Shown here: positions 13,555 to 18,264 of the stretch, in pieces
Numbering within the stretch: the stretch's first letter is position 1
Layout: each line of letters starts with the position of its first letter
Assembly: GCA_038236965.1 (NCBI GenBank)
Contig: JBBRZF010000057.1
Location: 1 to 18,264 of the forward strand
DNA: 18,264 nucleotides
From: JBBRZF01 sp038236965
GTDB taxonomy: Bacteria > Acidobacteriota > Terriglobia > Terriglobales > Acidobacteriaceae
Reading direction: 5' to 3'
Notes under the pieces: model-generated
What the model was told of the DNA's origin: nothing
What the model saw: the letters and a program-made list of their open reading frames with translations, nothing else
Database searches by the model: none
Translations under genes and position numbers: made by a program

Positions 13555-14331
13555 ATGAATCTCAATCAAGCCTCAATCTTGTTTGGCACCGCATTGGTGG
13601 CGGGCGCCATCAACTCGGTGGCGGGTGGCGGAAGTTTTCTCTCGTTTCCCGCGCTGGTGCTCAGCGGCGTGCCGCCCATCCAGGCAAATGCGACGAACAC
13701 CATGGCACTGTGGCCGGGCACGCTTGCCAGCGTGGGCGCCTATCGCCGCGAACTGGAACACGAAGGTCGCGCCATGCTGCTGCCGCTGGTCATCACCGGA
13801 CTCATCGGTGGATTGCTCGGCGCGATGATCCTGCTGCACACTCCGCAACAAACATTTCTCCGCATGATTCCGTACCTGCTCGCCAGCGCAACGCTGCTGT
13901 TCGTCTTCAGCGGACGCATCTCCAAATGGATACGTTCGCGCAGCCATCACATGCGCGATCAAACGCGCACGGCCATGATGGGAGGCGCGCTGGTGCAGTT
14001 GTGTATCGCCGTCTACATCGGATTCTTCGGCGCAGGAGCGGGCATCCTCATGCTGGCGCTGTTCGCGATACTGGGCGTGGAGAGCATTCACACCATGAAC
14101 GCTTACAAGACGGTGTTGGCGACGATTTGCAACGGTATTGCCGTGGTGACGTTTATCATCGCCGGAGCGATACTCTGGAAGCAGGCACTGTTGATGTTGG
14201 CGGGCGCTTCGCTGGGCGGATACTTCGGCGCATACTATGCGCAGAAGATGAATCCTCAGCACGTGCGTTATATCGTGATTGTCACGGGCGCGGCGATGTC
14301 CATCTACTTCTTCGTGCGGCAGGGCTTTTAA
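13555..14331 (+). CDS. TSUP family (TauE/SafE-like) membrane transporter
   Basis: 258 aa with about seven or eight hydrophobic helices. The family signature is present twice, as expected of the internal repeat: first ALVAGAINSVAGGGSFLSFP (G-G-G-S-F--FP, followed by ANATNTMALWPG) and second IGFFGAGAGILMLALFAILG (with NAYKTVLATICNG). TSUP proteins move sulfite, sulfonates, sulfolactate or related organic anions; the substrate here cannot be told. ATG 13555 lies 33 nt after the cupin stop, and the SemiSWEET start follows 2 nt after its own stop, so these two are certainly cotranscribed. Confidence 0.9.
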   Translation: MNLNQASILFGTALVAGAINSVAGGGSFLSFPALVLSGVPPIQANATNTMALWPGTLASVGAYRRELEHEGRAMLLPLVITGLIGGLLGAMILLHTPQQTFLRMIPYLLASATLLFVFSGRISKWIRSRSHHMRDQTRTAMMGGALVQLCIAVYIGFFGAGAGILMLALFAILGVESIHTMNAYKTVLATICNGIAVVTFIIAGAILWKQALLMLAGASLGGYFGAYYAQKMNPQHVRYIVIVTGAAMSIYFFVRQGF

Positions 14332-14333
14332 CG

Positions 14334-14624
14334 ATGCATTCATTTTTTACCATCGTCGGATTCATCGCGGGCGCGCTGACGACTTTTGCCTTTGTGCCAC
14401 AGGTGCTGCACTCCTACAGGCGACGCTCGGTCCACGGCATTTCGTGGGGCATGCTGGTCAGCTTCACGATGGGCGTAACGCTGTGGCTGGTGTACGGACT
14501 GTATCTGCATTCGTGGCCGATGATCATCGCCAACTCGGTCACGCTCTGCCTGCAGCCGCCGCTGATCGTTATGAAGCTGCGCTATCGTGCGACGCATCCG
14601 CTTCCTGCGGCGACACACTCGTAG
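14334..14624 (+). CDS. SemiSWEET family sugar transporter (PQ-loop/MtN3)
   Basis: 96 aa with three transmembrane helices, the half-SWEET size. GFIAGALTTFAFVPQVLHSY contains the PQ motif at the end of helix 1, followed by RRRSVHGISWGMLVSFTMGV (S--GIS, helix 2), LWLVYGLYLHSWPMIIANSV and TLCLQPPLIVMKLRY (helix 3). SemiSWEETs dimerise in the inner membrane and move mono- or disaccharides by facilitated diffusion. ATG 14334 is 2 nt after the TSUP stop. The last 56 bases overlap the convergent tspO gene, so both coding ends are used on both strands. Confidence 0.9.
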   Translation: MHSFFTIVGFIAGALTTFAFVPQVLHSYRRRSVHGISWGMLVSFTMGVTLWLVYGLYLHSWPMIIANSVTLCLQPPLIVMKLRYRATHPLPAATHS

Positions 14625-15162
14625 GCGGATTCAGCCGCCATATCCCGAAATTCAAGTAGCTCGCATACGTCACCCACAGCAGGTAAGGAAGCATGAGCAT
14701 GCCGGCAATCGGCAGCAGGTAGTAGAACATCAGCCCGGTGCAGAGAATGGCCAGCCACAAAATCACTATCTCGCCCATCGCGAGACCGGGGTGTCGTCCG
14801 CCGAAGAAAATCCCGGACCACGCCACGTTCAAGGCAAGTTGTCCGAAGAACAGGATGAGCGAGTGCTTGCCGATCTCCCACCCGACCTCGCGCCAGACGA
14901 GCCACGCGGCAATCGCCATGACGATGTAGAGAGTGGTCCAGACCGGGCCAAAGACCCAACTGGGGGGCGTGCCGTTCGGTTTGCGCAGAGTGGGATACCA
15001 GGTGCGAACGCTGTGGCGGGTGGCGATAGACCCGGTGAATCCGGCACCCAGACAGAGCACGATGAGAGCGACGAGTACCAGCCAGATATCAAGGTCTTGC
15101 ACGGATAGTATTGTCGCGCCAAGGACACGCTCTAGTCCAGTGTCGCGGAAGTGTCTCCCCAT
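14569..15162 (-). CDS. tspO: TspO/MBR family tryptophan-rich sensory protein
   Basis: 197 aa from ATG 15162; the family is usually about 150-170, so the first 20 residues (MGRHFRDTGLERVLGATILS) may not be translated, and GTG 15102 is an alternative. Five hydrophobic helices. Signatures: GFTGSIATRHSVRTWYPTLR, KPNGTPPSWVFGPVWTTLYI (helix 2), NVAWSGIFFGGRHPGLAMGE, and YLLWVTYASYLNFGIWRLNP at the end of helix 5. TspO binds porphyrins and sterol-like ligands in the membrane; in bacteria it is linked with tetrapyrrole handling and stress. It overlaps the SemiSWEET gene tail to tail by 56 nt. No clear ribosome site is seen at either candidate start. Confidence 0.92.
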   Translation of the reverse strand: MGRHFRDTGLERVLGATILSVQDLDIWLVLVALIVLCLGAGFTGSIATRHSVRTWYPTLRKPNGTPPSWVFGPVWTTLYIVMAIAAWLVWREVGWEIGKHSLILFFGQLALNVAWSGIFFGGRHPGLAMGEIVILWLAILCTGLMFYYLLPIAGMLMLPYLLWVTYASYLNFGIWRLNPPTSVSPQEADASHDSAAS

Positions 15163-15256
15163 CCGCGGAATTTAGGGTAGGATGGAAGAACTTCATAGAT
15201 TCCGGCCGCGAAATCGTGTCGGAGATGTCTTTTCGTGTACCGGGTGGCAGCTCAGG

Positions 15257-15285
15257 TTGACCTTGGGCGCGGAACCAGCTAAAAT
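15257..15285 (+). promoter_or_regulatory. Sigma-70-type promoter of the rplU operon
   Basis: TTGACC (15257-15262), exactly 17 nt, then TAAAAT (15280-15285). Five of six bases match consensus in each box. It is the best promoter in the window and faces rplU, giving a start near 15292 and a leader of about 168 nt. Confidence 0.7.
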
Positions 15286-15291
15286 TCTATG

Positions 15292-15459
15292 GTTTGCCTG
15301 TACTACTACGTTCCGTCATGGGACACCCCGAAGTCGGCCGTCTTGGCCCGATCAGCTCGTAATGGTTCTGCTCTCCGGGGAGTGCAAGCGCACAGAGATC
15401 AGTTCCGAACTCCTAAAGGCGCACTTGTGTGCCAAGGAGCGTAACTTGGAGGCATTGCT
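15292..15459 (+). other. Long 5' leader of rplU with possible regulatory hairpins
   Basis: This leader holds GTGC-AAGC-GCAC, then GGCGCAC / GTGTGCC (15418-15433) and alternatively CCAAG / CTTGG (15432-15449), the last abutting the Shine-Dalgarno GGAGG that lies 7 nt before the ATG. The two last stems share bases, so they are mutually exclusive. Ribosomal protein leaders often mediate autoregulation; no known L21 leader consensus was recognised here. Confidence 0.3.
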
Positions 15460-15957
15460 ATGTACGCGGTCATCCGCGCCGGGGGAAAGCAGTATAAAGT
15501 CGCGCCCGGGGACGTAATTCGCATTGAGAAGACCTCGCCGAACAGTGGCGATACCGAAATTGAATTCAGCGACGTTCTAGCCGTCAGCGGTTCCGAAGGC
15601 AAGATTGCCAAGTCGGGTGATGCCCGCGTCGTTGGCCAGATCCTTAGAGATGGACGCGGAGACAAAATCCTCGTATTCCATTTCAAGAGGAAGAAGCAGT
15701 ACAAAAAGCTTCGTGGACACCGCCAGGACTTCACCGAAGTCCGCATCAACGAAATCAGCTTCGACGGACAAAGCTTTAAGGCCGAACCATTGGCGCCGAA
15801 AAAAGTGAAAGCTCCGAAGGCCGAAGTGAAGGTTTCCGCGAGAATGAAAAAGGCGGCGGCTCCCAAGGCGACTGCAGAAGCCAGAAAACCGGTTGCTGCG
15901 GCGAAAAAGAAGACCGCCACAAAGAAGACAGCCGCAAAGAAAACGACCAAGAAGTAA
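15460..15957 (+). CDS. rplU: 50S ribosomal protein L21 with a Lys/Ala-rich C-terminal tail
   Basis: 165 aa against about 103 for E. coli L21. Residues 1-105 are ordinary L21: MYAVIRAGGKQYKVAPGDVI, DVLAVSG, VVGQILRDGRGDKILVFHFK, RKKQYKKLRGHRQDFTEVRI. From about 113 to 165 the protein is low-complexity and very basic (APKAEVKVSARMKKAAAPKA, KPVAAAKKKTATKKTAAKKT), resembling histone H1-type tails. L21 binds 23S rRNA domain II near L20, so the tail would project from or along the 50S surface. It is first gene of rplU-rpmA-(obgE-nadD). Strong GGAGG ribosome site. Confidence 0.97.
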   Translation: MYAVIRAGGKQYKVAPGDVIRIEKTSPNSGDTEIEFSDVLAVSGSEGKIAKSGDARVVGQILRDGRGDKILVFHFKRKKQYKKLRGHRQDFTEVRINEISFDGQSFKAEPLAPKKVKAPKAEVKVSARMKKAAAPKATAEARKPVAAAKKKTATKKTAAKKTTKK

Positions 15958-16002
15958 AGTCGGTTTCCGAAGGCTTGTCCAGGAATCTGAACCATTGCAA
16001 GA

Positions 16003-16026
16003 CGGGTGAGTCTTTGGATTCACCCG
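16003..16026 (+). promoter_or_regulatory. Stem-loop between rplU and rpmA
   Basis: 7 bp stem CGGGTGA / TCACCCG with a 10 nt loop, followed by GCAAGATTTTTC. It could be an RNA-processing or partial attenuation site that sets the L21 to L27 ratio. The rest of the 108 nt spacer shows only the AGGA ribosome site of rpmA. Confidence 0.35.
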
Positions 16027-16065
16027 CGCAAGATTTTTCGCTTTCTCAGCGACAGGATTTTTGTC

Positions 16066-16353
16066 ATGGCACATAAAAAAGGATTAGGCAGTTCCCGTAA
16101 CGGCCGCGACTCAAATGCGCAGCGGCTTGGAGTAAAGGCTTTTGGTGGCCAGCTGGTCACCGGCGGCACCATCATCATCCGCCAGCGCGGCACCAAGGTT
16201 AAGCCGGGCTTGCACGTTGGACGCGGCAAGGACGACACCCTGTTCGCCAAGTGCGACGGTCACGTAAAGTTCATCAATCGCGGCCAGTTGGGCAAGTTCG
16301 TCGCGATCGAACCGCTCGTGTTCGAAGCGGAAGCCGTCGAAGCGAAAGCTTAA
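16066..16353 (+). CDS. rpmA: 50S ribosomal protein L27
   Basis: 95 aa. It starts directly MAHKKGLGSSRNGRDSNAQR, then LGVKAFGGQLVTGGTIIIRQ, RGTKVKPGLHVGRGKDDTLF and VKFINRGQLGKFVAI; the end FEAEAVEAKA is slightly acidic. The N-terminal A-H-K-K tail reaches the peptidyl transferase centre. There is no N-terminal pre-sequence of the kind cleaved in Firmicutes. The in-frame codons upstream of ATG 16066 are not homologous. It follows rplU as usual. Confidence 0.97.
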   Translation: MAHKKGLGSSRNGRDSNAQRLGVKAFGGQLVTGGTIIIRQRGTKVKPGLHVGRGKDDTLFAKCDGHVKFINRGQLGKFVAIEPLVFEAEAVEAKA

Positions 16354-16445
16354 TTTCAACCGCGCTTCGCGCGCGGGGATGTTTGGCCGCGCCCGAAGTG
16401 TAATCGGCGCGACCCGGCACCGAATCGACTCGCGCAGATTATCGT

Positions 16446-16480
16446 GTCAGCCCGGCCGCAATGCCGGGCTGACCCTTTTT
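16446..16480 (+). terminator. Strong terminator between rpmA and obgE
   Basis: Perfect 11 bp stem GTCAGCCCGGC / GCCGGGCTGAC with loop CGCAAT, followed by CC and five T. It ends 32 nt before the obgE ATG. Most transcripts from the rplU promoter should stop here, so obgE and nadD need read-through or a promoter of their own; none was recognised. A smaller CCGCGC / GCGCGG stem lies at about 16360-16376. Confidence 0.85.
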
Positions 16481-16512
16481 GCAATGCAAGTTTCTGGAAG
16501 CCAAGAATCACC

Positions 16513-17865
16513 ATGTTCATAGATGAAGCAAGAATCCGGATAACCTCGGGGGGCGGCGGCAATGGCTGCATGGCCTTTCGCAGGGAAAAATTCGTCCCGC
16601 GCGGAGGACCCTCGGGCGGCGACGGCGGCCGTGGTGGCGATATCATCATGGAAGCCAGCGAACGCCACAATACGCTCGTGCATTTCCGTTTCAATCCGGA
16701 GTACAAGGCTCAACGCGGACGCCACGGCGAAGGCTCCAACTGCACCGGCAAAGAAGGCGAAAGCATCATCCTCAAAGTCCCCGTCGGCACCATGGTGTAC
16801 GACGAGATCACGGGAGCGCTGGTCCACGATTTCCGCGACGCCAACGAACGCATCATCATTGCCAAGGGTGGACGCGGCGGACGCGGCAACGCACGCTTTG
16901 CCACCGCCACTCACCAGGCTCCCCGCGAATGCGAAGCCGGATTTCCCGCGGAAGAACGCGCGCTTCGCCTCGAACTCAAGCTGCTGGCCGACGTCGGTCT
17001 CGTAGGCTTCCCGAACGTGGGAAAGTCCACGCTGATCTCGCGCGTCTCCGCCGCTCGTCCCAAGATTGCCGATTACCCGTTCACCACCTTGCAGCCGAAT
17101 CTCGGCGTGGTCGCCGTAGGCGAGTTGCGGGACGAGATCAGCTACGTCATCGCCGACATCCCCGGACTCATCGAGGGAGCCAGTGAAGGCGCAGGCCTGG
17201 GCATACAGTTCCTGCGGCACATCGAGCGCACGCGCCTGCTGGCGCACCTCATCGATGTATCGGACGCGAGCGGACGCACGGACCCGGTGAAGGACTACGA
17301 CATCATCGTCGGCGAGCTGGAGAAGTTCGGCGCAGGCCTGGAGCTAAAGCCGGCCATCCTCATCGCCTCGAAGATTGATGTCGCCAATCCGGAAAAGCTG
17401 GAGAAGCTGAAAAAGTTTGCCAAGCGAAAAAACATGGAGCTTTATCCCATTTCGGCCGTCACCGGCGAAGGCATTGAAGCCGTGAAGTGGGCCATGGCGC
17501 GCAAGGTGGAAGAAGTCCGCCGCGCCCCGGTGGTTGTAATCGACGACGACGACTCGGACCACTTTGAGACCGTCGCACCGGTGAAGAAGAAAGCGGCTCC
17601 GGCGGAAAAAAAGAAAGCCGCATCGGTAAGGAAGACGGCGCCGGTAAAGAAGAAAGTCGCGCCGACGAAAAAGAAAGCCGCATCGGAGAAGAAAAAGACG
17701 ACGCCGGTGAAAAAGAAGACGGCGGTGAAAAAGAAGACGGCGGTCGCGAAGAAGAAGACGGCAGTCGCTAAACGGAAGGCCGTAATCGCGAAGAAGAAGA
17801 CGAAATCGGCAACGGTGAAGAAAGTCGTACTTGCGAAAAAGAAAGCTGCCGGGCGAAAGCGCTAG
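16513..17865 (+). CDS. obgE: GTPase ObgE/CgtA with a lysine-rich C-terminal tail
   Basis: 450 aa. Obg domain 1-158: glycine-rich SGGGGNGCMAFRREKFVPRG, GGPSGGDGGRGGDIIMEA, AKGGRGGRGNARFATATHQA. G domain: P-loop GFPNVGKST (165-173), switch YPFTTLQPNLGVV, DIPGLIEGASEGAGLG (from 215), SKID at 286-289 in place of the usual NKxD, and ISAVTGEGI. From about 355 to 450 the protein is an extremely basic repeat of KKK-units with Ala, Val, Thr and Pro (about 37 Lys in 96 residues), where other bacteria have an acidic tail or the OCT domain. ObgE helps 50S assembly and responds to ppGpp; a basic tail would favour RNA binding. ATG 16513 is the start of homology. Shine-Dalgarno is weak. Confidence 0.96.
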   Translation: MFIDEARIRITSGGGGNGCMAFRREKFVPRGGPSGGDGGRGGDIIMEASERHNTLVHFRFNPEYKAQRGRHGEGSNCTGKEGESIILKVPVGTMVYDEITGALVHDFRDANERIIIAKGGRGGRGNARFATATHQAPRECEAGFPAEERALRLELKLLADVGLVGFPNVGKSTLISRVSAARPKIADYPFTTLQPNLGVVAVGELRDEISYVIADIPGLIEGASEGAGLGIQFLRHIERTRLLAHLIDVSDASGRTDPVKDYDIIVGELEKFGAGLELKPAILIASKIDVANPEKLEKLKKFAKRKNMELYPISAVTGEGIEAVKWAMARKVEEVRRAPVVVIDDDDSDHFETVAPVKKKAAPAEKKKAASVRKTAPVKKKVAPTKKKAASEKKKTTPVKKKTAVKKKTAVAKKKTAVAKRKAVIAKKKTKSATVKKVVLAKKKAAGRKR

Positions 17866-17906
17866 ACCCGCGCCGCCGATTGCGGCAAACTGGCACCTGA
17901 GAGTTC

Positions 17907-18264
17907 ATGAACGTCGCAATATTTGGCGGCACCTTCGATCCCGTACATCGCGGTCATCTTGCAGTGGCCCGCGCCGCAGCGGACCGCTTTGAGCTGGGAC
18001 GCATTTATTTTGTTCCGGCCGATATTCCTCCGCACAAGCAGAAGCAGCCGCTGACGGCGTATTACCATCGTTACGCCATGCTGGCGCTCGCCTTGGCAGG
18101 AGAGAAAAACTTGGTCCCTTCGCTGCTGGAAGCGCCAGAGGTGATACAGGCCGAGGGCGCGCTGGCCAGCTATTCCATCGACACCGTGCGGCGCTTCAAG
18201 CAGTCGCTGAAAAAGAGCGACAAGTTATTCTTTCTCATCGGCATCGACGCGTTCATGGACATAG
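17907..18264 (+). CDS. nadD: Nicotinate-nucleotide adenylyltransferase NadD, cut by the window end
   Basis: The first 119 codons are present and open to the end of the window. MNVAIFGGTFDPVHRGHLAV holds the nucleotidyltransferase motif GGTFDPxHxGHL. It continues FVPADIPPHKQKQPLTAYYH (P-x-PPHK), ASYSIDTVRRF and FFLIGIDAFMDI (FLIG-D, substrate loop). NadD makes nicotinate adenine dinucleotide from NaMN and ATP, the penultimate step of NAD synthesis. It follows obgE after 41 nt on the same strand; this order (rplU-rpmA-obgE-nadD, often then rsfS) is widespread. About 75 residues of a typical 190-200 aa enzyme are missing. Confidence 0.95.
   Translation, partial: MNVAIFGGTFDPVHRGHLAVARAAADRFELGRIYFVPADIPPHKQKQPLTAYYHRYAMLALALAGEKNLVPSLLEAPEVIQAEGALASYSIDTVRRFKQSLKKSDKLFFLIGIDAFMDI

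Noticed and set aside
13416..14333. Long upstream extension of the SemiSWEET frame
   Set aside because: It runs through the TSUP gene in another frame with a non-membrane, His/Arg-rich translation; homology begins at ATG 14334.
15182..15517. 111-codon plus-strand frame upstream of rplU
   Set aside because: It covers the promoter and leader of rplU and overlaps the rplU start; no domain or ribosome site.
1..18264. CRISPR arrays, tRNA or rRNA genes, insertion sequences, prophage genes
   Set aside because: No repeat-spacer pattern, no recognised cloverleaf or rRNA segment, and no transposase or phage-like protein was found by eye.

Overview
The window is an 18.3 kb piece of GC-rich bacterial chromosome, almost fully packed with short operons and single genes on both strands. 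Lineage cannot be proven from the sequence. The gene style fits an Acidobacteriota (Terriglobia-like) genome: a SYLF-domain lipoprotein, a secreted Ig-like repeat protein, lysine/alanine-rich tails on ribosome-associated proteins and many 90-220 aa orphan proteins. I saw no phage, transposase, CRISPR array, rRNA or tRNA.

Left part (1-3.3 kb): two back-to-back hairpin terminators; a minus-strand DUF3892-like gene that is readable only across a frameshift; selD on the minus strand; a divergent brnT toxin gene followed by a frameshifted brnA antitoxin; a single-domain rhodanese; and a convergent JAMM/M67 metallopeptidase. The main point here is that selD is longer than an ordinary reading gives. 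An in-frame TGA at codon 17, exactly where the catalytic Cys/Sec of selenophosphate synthetase sits, is followed by a SECIS-like hairpin. SelD is therefore very probably itself a selenoprotein and the organism a selenocysteine user.

Middle (3.4-11.8 kb): an unknown 157 aa protein with a CorA magnesium channel; a SYLF lipoprotein with a strong terminator; a two-gene minus-strand operon (four-helix membrane protein plus a 64 aa XRE repressor) preceded by two near-identical palindromic operators; a cupin; mnmG (tRNA U34 modification); a NapH-like polyferredoxin membrane protein; an unknown 219 aa protein; and rsmG (16S rRNA m7G methyltransferase).

Right part (12-18.3 kb): a secreted Ig-like repeat protein; a cupin / TSUP transporter / SemiSWEET cluster; a TspO/MBR protein that overlaps the SemiSWEET gene tail to tail; and the conserved translation cluster rplU-rpmA-obgE-nadD, entered from a near-consensus sigma-70-type promoter and cut by the window end inside nadD. 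L21 and ObgE both carry long Lys/Ala-rich C-terminal tails of the same style.

Two genes near the left end (DUF3892-like and brnA) each need one frame change to read properly. Either both are decaying or the assembly has small indel errors there; the raw sequence cannot separate these.
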